Below are positions 17,358 through 26,767 of a stretch of DNA of 64,000 nt, piece after piece. Source of the stretch: Planctomycetota bacterium (GTDB lineage Bacteria; Planctomycetota; Phycisphaerae; SM23-33); NCBI GenBank assembly GCA_022705325.1, contig JAKJER010000003.1, positions 1 through 64,000 of the forward strand, written 5' to 3'. The stretch's first letter is position 1; each line of letters opens with the position of its first letter. Position numbers and translations under genes: made by a program. Below the pieces are notes generated by a model. That model saw nothing but the letters and a program-made list of their open reading frames with translations, had not been told where the DNA came from and ran no database searches.

Positions 17358-20300
17358 ATGAGCGAGAGGGTCTTGACGATCACGGCCCTGCTGGGCGGCC
17401 TGCTCGCTCCGTTGCCCGCCGCCGGACCGCAGGACCTCGCCCGCGAGGCGATCCGGACGTCCGGCGTGCAGGGCGGGCTGGTCGTCCACCTCGGTTGCGG
17501 CGACGGCAAGCTCACCGCCGCCCTGCGGGCGGGCGACGCGCTGGTCGTGCAGGGCCTGGAGAGGGACCCGGCAGCCGTGGACAAGGCCCGCGCCCATGTC
17601 CGTGCGCTGGGGCTCTATGGACCCGTCTCGATCGGCCGCTGGGACGGCGGCCGCCTGCCCTACGCGGAGAGCCTGGTCAACCTGCTTGTCGTGGACGACG
17701 CCGCCCGCGCCGGGCGGGACGAACTGCTCCGCGTGCTCGCCCCCGGCGGGGTGCTGTTGGAGCGGCAGGACGGCAAGTGGCGACGAACCGTCAAGCCGCG
17801 CCCCGCCGACATCGGCGAGTTCACCCACTTTCTCGGCGATTCGGGCAACAACGCCGTCGCCCGCGACACCCAGGCGGGTCAGCCGCGACGCCTGCAGTGG
17901 CTGGCCGACCCGCTCTGGCTGCGCACCCACGAGATCCCTTCCGGCGTGCAGGGCCTGGTCGCCGGCGGCGGGCGGGTCTTCTACATTCACGACGAGGGCC
18001 TGGTCGGCATCGCCGACCAGCGACTGCCAGAGCGATGGGCCCTCTACTGCCGCGACGCCTTCAATGGCAAGCTCCTGTGGCGACGGCCCGTGGGCCCCTG
18101 GGGCTGGACCGAGTGGGCCCGCGCCCGCATGGAAGACAAGGACTGGACCGTCCTGTCCGGCCTGCGGACCATCGTGCCCGACGAGAACCAGCGCCGCCTC
18201 GTCGCCGACGGCGACCGTCTCTACACCACCCTTGGCTACCTCGCCCCGCTGTCCATCCTGGACGCGGCCACCGGGGAAGTCCTCCACACCGTCAAGGACA
18301 CCTCGCCGGCCCGCCAGATCGTCGCCGCCGACTCCCTGGTGATCGTCTATTCCCAATCCAGGGCGGAGCAGCACGAGGAAGCCAAGCCGCTCGACAAGAA
18401 AGCCAAGGGCAAGAAGGCCAGGCCTGTCCGCTCCGATGCCGACGGCGGATCGCTGCGGGCCGTCAACGCTCAAACCGGCCAGATCCTCTGGCACAAGGAC
18501 ATCCCCGCCTTGCGCGGGCTGGACCTCGCTCTCTGCCAGGGACGTATCGTCTACCAGGCCGGCGGCTCGCTCTGTTGCCTGAACGCCAGGAGCGGCAAGG
18601 AACTCTGGCAGGTCCAGCCGAAGGTCCGCGTCGCCCGCACGATGGTGGCGGCGCAGGGCGCCGTCGTGCTCCACGGCGGGCAGACGCTCGAAGCCCGCGG
18701 CCTGGATGACGGCAAGGCCCTGTGGGACCACGACGCCCGGCCCGGGGTTGGCATCGGCACATGCGACCTGTTCATCATTCGCGGCGTGGTCTGGCCCGGC
18801 GTGCAGATGGTCGACGCCGACCGCAAGCCCGCCAAGAGGGCCGAGAATGGCCTGGCCGTCGGCTACGACTTGCGGACCGGAAAGCCAATGAAGGAAGTCT
18901 TCGTCGGCGAGTTGTTCAGCCCCGAGCACCACCACCGCTGCTATCGTAACAAGGCCACCGACCGTTTCATGATCACCTCGTACGAGGGGGCCGAGTACCT
19001 CGACGTCCAGGGCAGCGACCACGGGCAGAATAATTTCGTCCGCGGCGCGTGCAGGTACGGCATGCTGCCCGCCAACGGCCTGCTCTACTCCCCTCCCGAC
19101 CAGTGCTTCTGCCAGCCGGGCGCCAAGCTGCTGGGCTTCAACGCCCTGGCCCCGCGAGCGGATAAGCCGCCCGCCGAGACCAGCCACGACCAGCGCCTCC
19201 AGCGAGGAGCAGCCTTCGCGGACGCGAGTGCCGCCAAGGCAGACGACCCGGCCTCGCCCGCCGACTGGCCCACGTTCCGCGCCGACGCCGCCCGCCACGG
19301 CTCGACGCCGGCCGGCGTGCCCGCCGAGCTGTCGGAGGCCTGGCGCGTCAAGCTCGGCCGGGGCCTGACCGCGCCCGTCGCCGTTAACGACCGCGCGTAC
19401 GTCGCTTCCGCCGACGCCCACACCGTCCACGCCCTGGACCTGACCACGGGGCGGACCGTGTGGTCCTTTGTCGCCGGCGGGCGCATCGACTCGCCCCCTA
19501 CCGTTCACGGCGCGCTGCTGTTGTTCGGCTCGGCTGACGGGTTCGTCTACTGCCTGCGCCGCAGCGACGGCGCATTGGCCTGGCGGTTCCAGGCCGCCCC
19601 GGCCGTCCGTCTCATCATGGCCCGCGAGCAGGTCGAGTCGGCCTGGCCGGTCCACGGCAGCGTGCTCGTCCGCGACGGCGTGGCCTATTGCACGGCCGGG
19701 CGGTCCACGTACATCGACGGCGGAATCCGCCTCTGGGGGCTGGACATCTCCACCGGCAAGATCCTCCACCGCGGCCTGCTGTATGGCCCCCAGCCCGACG
19801 GCAAGGACGTAAAGCGAGACCTGGCCTTCTTCATCCGCGGGGCCAACTGCGACGTGCTGACGGCTGAGGGCGACGCCATCTATATGCGTCAGAAGAAACT
19901 CACGCCCGAACTGAAGGAGATCGTCGTCGAGCCGGTCTCCAACAAGGGCGAGAGCGATGTCGGGCGGCACGTCTTTTCGACGGCTGGGCTGCTCGACAGC
20001 TCCTGGTACAACCGCACGTTCTGGATGTACGCCAGCCGATGGCCGGGCTTCCAACTCGCCAACCAGGCCCCCAAGTCCGGGCAACTGCTGGTGGTGGACG
20101 ACAAGGCCACCTACGCCGTCAAGGTTTTCTACCGTCGCAACCGCCATAGCACGATGTTCTTCCCCGCCCGCGAGGGCTATCTGCTGTTCGCCGACCGCAA
20201 CGAGAACGAACCGCAGATCGTCGGCGATAAGGGCGCCCGCAAGCCCATCCCCTGGCTGCCGCAGACGGAGTTCCTGTCGTCCAAGGGCGTCCGCAAGCTC

Positions 20301-20642
20301 GACGCCGCGGACTTCGGCGTGGACAAGGGCATGGGCTACACTCGCGCCGAACCGCCTCTCTGGACCACCTGGGTGGACTTCCGCGTCCGCGCCATGGTCA
20401 AGGCAGGCGACAAGCTGCTGGCCGCCGGCCCGCCCGACGTGCTCGACGAGAAAGACGCCTACGCCGCCTTCGAGGGCCGAAAGGGCGCCAAACTCGTCGC
20501 GATCTCGGCCAAGGACGGCAAGCCCCTGGCCACGCGGCTCCTCGACAGCCCGCCCGTCTTCGACGGCATGATCGCCGCCCGCGGGCGGGTGCTGGTCTCG
20601 CTCGAGGACGGCAGCCTGCTGTGTCTGGCGGGGAAAGACTAA
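17358..20642 (+). CDS. exported methyltransferase-like/PQQ beta-propeller fusion protein
   Basis: A 1094-residue protein with a signal peptide (TALLGGLLAPLPAAG). Residues about 25-150 read as a class I methyltransferase-like Rossmann domain: motif I VVHLGCGDGKLT, an acidic second-strand end GLERD, LPYAESLVNLLVVDD and RVLAPGGVLL. The rest is a large PQQ-type propeller with repeats such as DAFNGKLLWRRPV, LNARSGKELWQV and ALDLTTGRTVWSF. An export signal ahead of a methyltransferase fold is odd, since SAM is cytoplasmic; the domain may bind something else. AAAGGAC precedes the ATG at 17358. A paralog with the same architecture is at 51746-54832. It is probably the first gene of a three-gene operon. 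Confidence 0.85.
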   Translation: MSERVLTITALLGGLLAPLPAAGPQDLAREAIRTSGVQGGLVVHLGCGDGKLTAALRAGDALVVQGLERDPAAVDKARAHVRALGLYGPVSIGRWDGGRLPYAESLVNLLVVDDAARAGRDELLRVLAPGGVLLERQDGKWRRTVKPRPADIGEFTHFLGDSGNNAVARDTQAGQPRRLQWLADPLWLRTHEIPSGVQGLVAGGGRVFYIHDEGLVGIADQRLPERWALYCRDAFNGKLLWRRPVGPWGWTEWARARMEDKDWTVLSGLRTIVPDENQRRLVADGDRLYTTLGYLAPLSILDAATGEVLHTVKDTSPARQIVAADSLVIVYSQSRAEQHEEAKPLDKKAKGKKARPVRSDADGGSLRAVNAQTGQILWHKDIPALRGLDLALCQGRIVYQAGGSLCCLNARSGKELWQVQPKVRVARTMVAAQGAVVLHGGQTLEARGLDDGKALWDHDARPGVGIGTCDLFIIRGVVWPGVQMVDADRKPAKRAENGLAVGYDLRTGKPMKEVFVGELFSPEHHHRCYRNKATDRFMITSYEGAEYLDVQGSDHGQNNFVRGACRYGMLPANGLLYSPPDQCFCQPGAKLLGFNALAPRADKPPAETSHDQRLQRGAAFADASAAKADDPASPADWPTFRADAARHGSTPAGVPAELSEAWRVKLGRGLTAPVAVNDRAYVASADAHTVHALDLTTGRTVWSFVAGGRIDSPPTVHGALLLFGSADGFVYCLRRSDGALAWRFQAAPAVRLIMAREQVESAWPVHGSVLVRDGVAYCTAGRSTYIDGGIRLWGLDISTGKILHRGLLYGPQPDGKDVKRDLAFFIRGANCDVLTAEGDAIYMRQKKLTPELKEIVVEPVSNKGESDVGRHVFSTAGLLDSSWYNRTFWMYASRWPGFQLANQAPKSGQLLVVDDKATYAVKVFYRRNRHSTMFFPAREGYLLFADRNENEPQIVGDKGARKPIPWLPQTEFLSSKGVRKLDAADFGVDKGMGYTRAEPPLWTTWVDFRVRAMVKAGDKLLAAGPPDVLDEKDAYAAFEGRKGAKLVAISAKDGKPLATRLLDSPPVFDGMIAARGRVLVSLEDGSLLCLAGKD

Positions 20643-20732
20643 GTCCGCCGCAGAGGGCGCGCAGAGGTTGCTTCTTTGTCTTGTTGTTGGTAACTCGTAT
20701 CTGGCCGGAGAACACTCGGCGGGAGATATGCG

Positions 20733-23474
20733 ATGAGAAGTTCCGTACTCGTTTGGGTCCTGGCGGTTCTGGCAGCAGCGGCTTCGGCCGAGACTATCGT
20801 GGTCCCCGCGGCGCAGATGTCGGACCGGGACCAGCGCGTCGTGCCGGCCGATGGGAAGTATGACGGCCTGGCCGTCTGCCACGGCGCGGGAGGGTTCGAG
20901 GAATGGACCGCCCGCATTCCCGCGGTTGGGGCGTACTTTGTCCACGTCCGCTACTGCTCGGGCAACTCCCGTCCGTGCGCGCTTACCCTGGGCGGGGTGA
21001 AGCAGCCGGGCCAGGTGCTCAAGGGCCGCACCGGCGGCTTCCTTGCCGCCAACCTGACCTGGGAAACCTGGGGCCCGTTCCAACTCGACAAGGGGCCGCT
21101 GAAGATCCGCCTGGACACCCGCGGACTCATGCCCCACTTCCTGGGGCTGGTCATCTCGACCGACAAGAAGCAGCCCGATCCCAAGCTGCTGCCCGCCCCG
21201 AAGATCGTCCGCCCCGCCCCGTCGCCGCGCGGGGCGGTCAGCAATGAACCGCCGCCTCCGCCGAATGATCCGGGCGTTCTGGCGGCCAACCGCCAGGCCG
21301 TGCGGAAACTGATCGGCGCCGATGAGATCGTCTTCATCAAGCGCATCACGTACACTTCGAACCACTACTACACCGAGTATCTCAACTCGCGATGGGCGCC
21401 CGGCGGCGGCATCTTCGTGCTCTCGTTGATCGACGGCTCGCAGCGCCAGATCGCAAGCGAGCTTCAGGGCGGGGTCTTCGGGCGAATGGACCTCTCGTTC
21501 GACGCGAAGAAGGTCCTCTTCGACTGGAAGCGGTCGAAGGACGAGGGCTACCGGATCTACGAGGTGGGCATCGACGGCACGGGCCTGCGCCAGGTCCTGC
21601 CGCCCCCGCCGGACGAGGCGGAACTGGTCAAGAGATACCACCTGGACTACCACAACGGCACCGACGACATGCACCCCTGCTACCTGGCCGACGGGGGCAT
21701 CGCCTTCGTCTCCACCCGCTGCCAGGCCAGCACGCTGTGCAACGGGGCCGACGCGTTCACCACGCCCGTGCTGTTCCGCGTGAACGCCGACGGTCACAAC
21801 CTCCGCCAGCTCAGCTTCGGCGCCCTGAGCGAGTTCAGCCCTGCGTTGCTTCCCGACGGGCGGATCCTCTACTCCCGCTGGGAGTACGTGGACAAGGGCG
21901 CCGTGGCCGCCAAGTGCATCTGGGCCATGCGGCCCGACGGCAGCGCGTCGGAGGAAGTCTACGGAAACGACATCGACTTCCCCACGACCATGGTGCAGGC
22001 CAGGCCCATCCCCAACGCGCCGGGCCAGTACGTCTTTCTCGGCTGCCCGCATTACCCGCAGAACGCCCTAGGCACCATCGTGCGGATCGACATGAGCCAG
22101 CCCATCCGCACCGACGAGCCGATGACCTACATCACGCCCGAGGTCAAGCTGCTGGCCGAAGGCGGCTGGCACTTCCAGGACGGCGCGTCGGACAGGATGA
22201 TCGTGGACCGAGGCGGGAATGGGCCGCTGTACCGCGACCCCTGGCCGATCGACCCGGAGCACTTCCTGGCCGCTCACAAGCCGCGAGGCTACGGCTCGGC
22301 CTACGCGCCCAGCGGCTACGGACTGTACCTGGTCACGGCCTCGGGCAAGGTGGAACCCTTCCATCGCGAGGCGGATATCTCCTGCTGGCAGCCGATGCCG
22401 CTGGCGCCGCGCCCGCGCCCGCCGGTGATGGTCTCGGAGGCCGACGCGCAACTGGCGGCGCAAAACCAGGCCCGGTGCGTTGTGACAGACGTCTACCAGG
22501 GCCTGGAGGGCGTCGAACGCGGGTCCATCCGGCACATCCGCGTCCTGGAGCAGATCCCCCGCCCCTGGCGGGCTCGCCGCCCGGGAAACCGCGGCAGCGA
22601 CTGCTACGACCAGCAGTACGCCGTGGTCTCCAAGGACACCGCCCTCGGCCTGAAGGTCCAGCACGGCGTGGTGCCGGTGGAGTCCGACGGCAGCGCCCAT
22701 TTCGTCGTGCCCGCCAACGCCAACATCTTCCTCCAGGTGCTGGACGAGAACTACCTCGCCGTCCAGACCGAGCGGACGTTCGTGAACTTCATGCCCGGCG
22801 AGACCCGCTCGTGCATCGGCTGCCACGAAACCCCGCGCAGCGCCCCCGCGCCCCTCGGCGCGCCGCCGCTGGCCCTTCGCCGCGAAGCCTCGCTGCCGGG
22901 CCCCCAGCCGGGCGAGACCTCCGCTCGCCGACCGCTCCACTACCCCAGCGACGTCCAGCCGGTCCTGGACCGCCACTGCGTCAAGTGCCACAACGAGAAG
23001 GACACGCAGGGCGGCCTGGACCTCACCGGCCGGCCCACGCAGTTCTTCTCGGTCTCGTACGAGAATCTCATCACCGAGCGACGCAGAGGACGGACGGATC
23101 GCCGCGAGCCCGACCTCGTGCCCACCATCGGCGAGAACCACCCCAAGACCGGCAACATCCACTACCTGCCCGCCAGGAGCCTCGGCTCGCACAACAGCCT
23201 CCTGATTGCCATGCTCGTCCCGGACAAGGTGCATATCCAGGGCGACAAGGACCGCCTGGACCGGCTGGCCAAGCTCGTCAAGGCCCACCGCGAGGTCCGC
23301 CTCCAGCCCGCGGAACTGTTGAAGATCTCCAACTGGGTGGACACCAACGCCCAGTACTACGGATCGTACTTCGGGCGGCGGAATCTCCGCGACAAGGACC
23401 ACCCGAACTTCCGACCCGTCCCGACCTGGGAATCGGCCATCGGCATTCCGCCCTTGCCGGAAGACCAGAGATGA
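20733..23474 (+). CDS. hydrazine-synthase-alpha-like c-haem propeller protein, exported
   Basis: A 913-residue exported protein with signal peptide MRSSVLVWVLAVLAAAASA. Residues about 190-560 form a propeller of the TolB/PD40 kind (MDLSFDAKKVLFDWKR, LLPDGRILYSRWEY). Two c-type haem sites follow: CIGCH near residue 694 and CVKCH near 750, the latter in a planctomycete-type cytochrome segment (YPSDVQPVLDRHCVKCHN). The plan matches proteins annotated as related to hydrazine synthase subunit alpha. Nothing here implies anammox, since the other subunits are absent. An electron-transfer role is inferred. GGGAGA stands before the ATG. It lies 90 bases after the fusion gene and probably shares its transcript. 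Confidence 0.82.
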   Translation: MRSSVLVWVLAVLAAAASAETIVVPAAQMSDRDQRVVPADGKYDGLAVCHGAGGFEEWTARIPAVGAYFVHVRYCSGNSRPCALTLGGVKQPGQVLKGRTGGFLAANLTWETWGPFQLDKGPLKIRLDTRGLMPHFLGLVISTDKKQPDPKLLPAPKIVRPAPSPRGAVSNEPPPPPNDPGVLAANRQAVRKLIGADEIVFIKRITYTSNHYYTEYLNSRWAPGGGIFVLSLIDGSQRQIASELQGGVFGRMDLSFDAKKVLFDWKRSKDEGYRIYEVGIDGTGLRQVLPPPPDEAELVKRYHLDYHNGTDDMHPCYLADGGIAFVSTRCQASTLCNGADAFTTPVLFRVNADGHNLRQLSFGALSEFSPALLPDGRILYSRWEYVDKGAVAAKCIWAMRPDGSASEEVYGNDIDFPTTMVQARPIPNAPGQYVFLGCPHYPQNALGTIVRIDMSQPIRTDEPMTYITPEVKLLAEGGWHFQDGASDRMIVDRGGNGPLYRDPWPIDPEHFLAAHKPRGYGSAYAPSGYGLYLVTASGKVEPFHREADISCWQPMPLAPRPRPPVMVSEADAQLAAQNQARCVVTDVYQGLEGVERGSIRHIRVLEQIPRPWRARRPGNRGSDCYDQQYAVVSKDTALGLKVQHGVVPVESDGSAHFVVPANANIFLQVLDENYLAVQTERTFVNFMPGETRSCIGCHETPRSAPAPLGAPPLALRREASLPGPQPGETSARRPLHYPSDVQPVLDRHCVKCHNEKDTQGGLDLTGRPTQFFSVSYENLITERRRGRTDRREPDLVPTIGENHPKTGNIHYLPARSLGSHNSLLIAMLVPDKVHIQGDKDRLDRLAKLVKAHREVRLQPAELLKISNWVDTNAQYYGSYFGRRNLRDKDHPNFRPVPTWESAIGIPPLPEDQR

Positions 23475-23555
23475 AACCACCGCCATGCGGCGACGGTTAT
23501 CCCCGGCGTGGCACGGATTGAACAGAAAGGCACTCGCTCACTGAAAGGGCATCCG

Positions 23556-24488
23556 ATGCGAACCGTCGTCTACCTGCTGCTGATTGCCCTGGCCGCCCCG
23601 CTCGCCCTGGCCCAGGACATCCTCAAACACGAGTGGAAGAAGGACAAGGACTGCGCCAGCCTCGTCGTCGGTGGGCAGACGGTGTACACGTACAAGTTCG
23701 CGGCCGACGAGGGCTATCCGTACATCCACCCGGTGAGCGTTATCGGCGGCCCGGTGCTGTCGGCCTTTTCCCCGGCCGACCACAAGTGGCACCGCGGGTT
23801 GTGGTGGTCGTGGAAGTTCCTCAACGGCGTGAACTACTGGGAGTTCGCCAAGTCGGGCAAGCCGGACGGCCAGACGCGCCGCACCAGCGAGGCCGTCATG
23901 GACACCGACAAGTCGGGGGCGATGTCGGTGATCTTCGACCTGGAATACTCCAGGGACGGCGTGGTCCTGCGCGAGGGGCGCTGCCTCCTGTTGCACCCGC
24001 CGCGGGCCGACGGCAGCTACGCCATCGATTGGGCCTCCACCTTCTCCGCAAAGGACAAGGACGTGGTCTTCGAGCGGACCGACCCGGCCAAGGCGTCCTG
24101 GGGCGGCTACGGCGGGCTGGGCTTCCGCGCGGTCAAGAGCATCCGGCAGATCAACGCCATCGACAGCGAGGGCCGCTCGGGCAAGGCCCAGACCCACGGC
24201 AAGGAGGCCCGCTGGATGGACTTCAGCGGCGTGTTCGGCGAGAAGGGCGAAAAGGACGCGCCCGCGGGCGTGGCCATCTTCGACCACCCGCAGAACCCCC
24301 GCAGCCCCACGCCGTGGTACGTCGCGGATAGTCCGGGCATGGCCTACTTCGCGCCGGCCTTCCTGTTCAAGCAGCCCTTCACGCTTAAGGCGGGCGAGTC
24401 ATTCACGCTGCGGTACCGCGTGCTGGTCCACCCGGGGATGGGTGACAAAGATGCCCTGGAGAAGGAGTACCGGGCGTTCGCGAAGTAG
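23556..24488 (+). CDS. PmoA-like (DUF6807) exported protein
   Basis: A 310-residue protein with a signal peptide ending LALAQ. The body has the features of the DUF6807 family, often labelled PmoA-like: HPVSVIGGPVLSAF, then DHKWHRGLWWSWKFLNGVNYWE, then GGYGGLGFRA, then ARWMDFSG, then VAIFDHPQNPRSPTPWYV. These are planctomycete and verrucomicrobial exported proteins, thought to be beta-sandwich enzymes or binding proteins for carbohydrate; the name does not mean methane monooxygenase. AAAGGG before the ATG at 23556 fixes the start against an upstream in-frame ATG. It is the third gene of the group beginning at 17358. Confidence 0.82.
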   Translation: MRTVVYLLLIALAAPLALAQDILKHEWKKDKDCASLVVGGQTVYTYKFAADEGYPYIHPVSVIGGPVLSAFSPADHKWHRGLWWSWKFLNGVNYWEFAKSGKPDGQTRRTSEAVMDTDKSGAMSVIFDLEYSRDGVVLREGRCLLLHPPRADGSYAIDWASTFSAKDKDVVFERTDPAKASWGGYGGLGFRAVKSIRQINAIDSEGRSGKAQTHGKEARWMDFSGVFGEKGEKDAPAGVAIFDHPQNPRSPTPWYVADSPGMAYFAPAFLFKQPFTLKAGESFTLRYRVLVHPGMGDKDALEKEYRAFAK

Positions 24489-24606
24489 GACGGCGACTGT
24501 CACGGGCAGAGTGAACCGTCGCCGTCGACTCGCCGCGCGGAATGTCTACGCTCGTGGCGCCCCAGTGGGCGTCTTGCCCGGTCCGACTGGTTGGCGACTG
24601 CTCGGG

Positions 24607-24635
24607 TTGTGCTGCCAAGGCCTTGCCGGTACAGT
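24607..24635 (+). promoter_or_regulatory. candidate promoter of the exopolysaccharide locus
   Basis: TTGTGC at 24607-24612 and TACAGT at 24630-24635 have a 17-base spacer, 46 bases before the lipoprotein ATG at 24682. Confidence 0.4.
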
Positions 24636-24681
24636 ATTGCCTGGCGGCCCAGAGGGGCCGCAGGCATCGTTGTGACTGTCT

Positions 24682-25461
24682 ATGCACAAGTGGATGTCAA
24701 CTTCAGCCGTGGTCATGGCCCTGCTGGCGGGCTGCAACGGCCCTCCGCCCGAGCAGGGGCTGCGAATGCTCGCGGAGGGCCAGCGTCTTCTCCAGGCCGG
24801 GCAGAACCGCCAGGCCATGGAGCAGGCCGATCACTTCCTCCGCGAGTTCTCCCACACCACGCGGGCGGACCAGGCCTATTATCTCCGCGGCGAAGCACGT
24901 TTCCGCGAGCGGCAATATGAGACCGCCGAGGCCGATTTCCGCAAGGCTCTGGATCTCACCGGCGATCGCCGCCTTCGGGGCAACGTCAATGCCGCCCTGG
25001 GCGAACTGGCCCAGCGTCAGGAACGGATGAACTCCGCGCTGGTCTACTACACTTCCGCCCTGGCCAATCTCGAGGCGTCCGAACCGCCCGCCGACGCGGT
25101 GGGCTATCGCCTGGGCGAGGTCCGCCAGGCCATGGGACGATGGGAGCAGGCCGACGAGGCCTTTCACCGCGTTATCCATGCCTTCGCCGGCAGCGACGCC
25201 GCCCGCCTGGCCGGGCAACGCGTTAACGCCCGCGCCTGGACCGTGCGGGCCGGCGCCTTCGACAACCACCAAGCCGCCGTCGCCCTGGCCCGTCAACTCC
25301 AGCAGAGCAAGATCCAGGCCCAGGTGCAGGCCGTCTTCACCCGCAAGGGCCCGTTGCACGTCGTTCAGGTCGGGCGCTTCCCCGATCGTGCCCAGGCCCA
25401 GGAACGACTCGACCAACTCCGCCCGCTGGTGCCCAAGGCCGAACTGGCCGTCACGCAGTAG
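24682..25461 (+). CDS. TPR and SPOR-domain lipoprotein
   Basis: A 259-residue protein with a lipobox LLAGC (cysteine 18), so anchored in a membrane. Residues about 25-185 form tetratricopeptide repeats (AMEQADHFLREF, QAYYLRGEARFRERQYETAEADFRKAL, ALVYYTSALANLE). The last 75 residues are a SPOR domain (WTVRAGAFDNHQAAVALARQL, HVVQVGRFPDRAQAQERLDQL), a fold that binds denuded peptidoglycan. Together these suggest an envelope scaffold. No ribosome site is obvious; the ATG at 24694 is an alternative start. It lies 130 bases before the Wza-like gene and probably belongs to that locus. Confidence 0.8.
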   Translation: MHKWMSTSAVVMALLAGCNGPPPEQGLRMLAEGQRLLQAGQNRQAMEQADHFLREFSHTTRADQAYYLRGEARFRERQYETAEADFRKALDLTGDRRLRGNVNAALGELAQRQERMNSALVYYTSALANLEASEPPADAVGYRLGEVRQAMGRWEQADEAFHRVIHAFAGSDAARLAGQRVNARAWTVRAGAFDNHQAAVALARQLQQSKIQAQVQAVFTRKGPLHVVQVGRFPDRAQAQERLDQLRPLVPKAELAVTQ

Positions 25462-25591
25462 GGCCGGCCACCGGTCCCGCCGGCTCGTGAGGACCGCCCC
25501 CCGCCAGCCCGCCCGGTAAATTCCCCTATCGCTTTCCCAAAGTCACCCCTTTGACTGTCCGATAGTCGTAGATAAGCAGGACGGTTACAGG

Positions 25592-26755
25592 ATGACTCCG
25601 TGCCAACGACAACGTGACTGCCGACAACACCAGGGCGCCATTCCCCTGTCCGGCCTGCGCTGGCTGGCGGGGGCGGCCGTCTTGTTGGCGCTCAGCGGCT
25701 GCGACAAGAAGCCCGCCGTCCAGCCGACGCTGCCGCCGGAGTTCTACCAGCCGGTCAAAACCGTGCAGGAAGTGCCGGTCGCCCACATCGTGCGGCGCGA
25801 CTACCGTCTCCGCGAGGGCGACCAGCTCGAGATCATCTACCACGTCCGCCACCAGAAGACCAACTCGTACCGCATCCAGCTCCAGGACGTGATCGATATC
25901 CGCTTCCCCTTCCACGCCCAGCTCAACCAGACGTCGCAGGTACAGTCGGACGGGACGCTCCAGCTCGACCTCATCGGGGCGATCAAGGTGTTTGACCGCA
26001 CCATCGAGGACGTCCAGGACGACCTGATCCGGCGGTACGCCAAGTACATCAAGAACCCCGTGCTGACGGTGAGCTTCAAGCAGTCCAACGTCAAGATCGC
26101 CGAGCTGAAAGAGGCCATCCGCACCGCTCCCCGCGGTCAGAGCCGCCTGGTCCCCATCACTCCCGACGGCACGATCTCGCTGCCCTTCATCGCCGACATG
26201 CGGGCGGCCGGACGAACCATCTCCGAAATGCACACCGTGCTAAACGACGCCTACCAGAAGATCGGGCTGAGCGAACTGGAGGTCACGGTGAACGTGCAGC
26301 AGGTGGCCCCGCTGCGGGTGTTCGTGCTGGGCGAGGTTCGCCAGAGCGGCGCGGTGCTCAACCGCGAGGGGTCCGCCTCGGCCCTGACGGAGATTTCGCT
26401 GCTTCAGGCGGTCGCCCAGGCGGGCAGCTACATCTCGCCGCGGGCCGAGCTGAGCAAGGTCATGCTGGTGCGGCGGCGGCACCTGCCGCGCCCGCAGGTC
26501 GTCATCGTCAACGTCCACCAGTTGCTGGAGAACCGCGCCCGCCTGGCGGGGCAGGCCGTGGTCGCCGACTCCTCCCTCTACCGCTACGACATCTGGCTGG
26601 AAGACGGCGACATCATCTACGTGCCCACCAGCGAGATCGCCCGTCGGGCCGACTACATCGACTACGTCTGGACCCGCGGCATCCGCGCGGTCCTCGGGAC
26701 CAATACAAGCGTGAACTACGACATGGGCGACGCGGTCAACTTCATCAAGCCGTAG
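25592..26755 (+). CDS. polysaccharide export lipoprotein (Wza/GumB-like)
   Basis: A 387-residue outer-membrane polysaccharide export protein. Signal peptide and lipobox LALSGC (cysteine 37). The Poly_export domain starts at YRLREGDQLEIIYHV (near 72) and runs through DGTLQLDLIGAIKV and AKYIKNPVLTVSF. Two SLBB-like domains follow (LRVFVLGEVRQSGAVLNREG near 245, then the region with YRYDIWLEDGDIIYVP). Such proteins form the channel for exopolysaccharide or capsule across the outer membrane with a Wzz/BY-kinase partner, encoded next. The charged N-terminus before the hydrophobic stretch is longer than usual; a later start cannot be excluded. Confidence 0.9.
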   Translation: MTPCQRQRDCRQHQGAIPLSGLRWLAGAAVLLALSGCDKKPAVQPTLPPEFYQPVKTVQEVPVAHIVRRDYRLREGDQLEIIYHVRHQKTNSYRIQLQDVIDIRFPFHAQLNQTSQVQSDGTLQLDLIGAIKVFDRTIEDVQDDLIRRYAKYIKNPVLTVSFKQSNVKIAELKEAIRTAPRGQSRLVPITPDGTISLPFIADMRAAGRTISEMHTVLNDAYQKIGLSELEVTVNVQQVAPLRVFVLGEVRQSGAVLNREGSASALTEISLLQAVAQAGSYISPRAELSKVMLVRRRHLPRPQVVIVNVHQLLENRARLAGQAVVADSSLYRYDIWLEDGDIIYVPTSEIARRADYIDYVWTRGIRAVLGTNTSVNYDMGDAVNFIKP

Positions 26756-26767
26756 AGAAGACGCACC

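Noticed and set aside
17334..22052. A 1572-codon open frame on the minus strand opposite the fusion and haem-protein genes.
   Set aside because: It is a shadow of codon bias in a GC-rich genome: no ribosome site, no family resemblance, low-complexity composition. The plus-strand proteins have clear domains.
20733..23474. Evidence of anammox metabolism.
   Set aside because: Similarity to hydrazine synthase alpha is shared by many planctomycete proteins of unknown role; no other subunit or hydrazine dehydrogenase is seen.
23556..24488. Methane monooxygenase subunit, because of the PmoA-like name.
   Set aside because: The protein is a soluble exported beta-rich protein without the membrane helices or copper ligands of PmoA.
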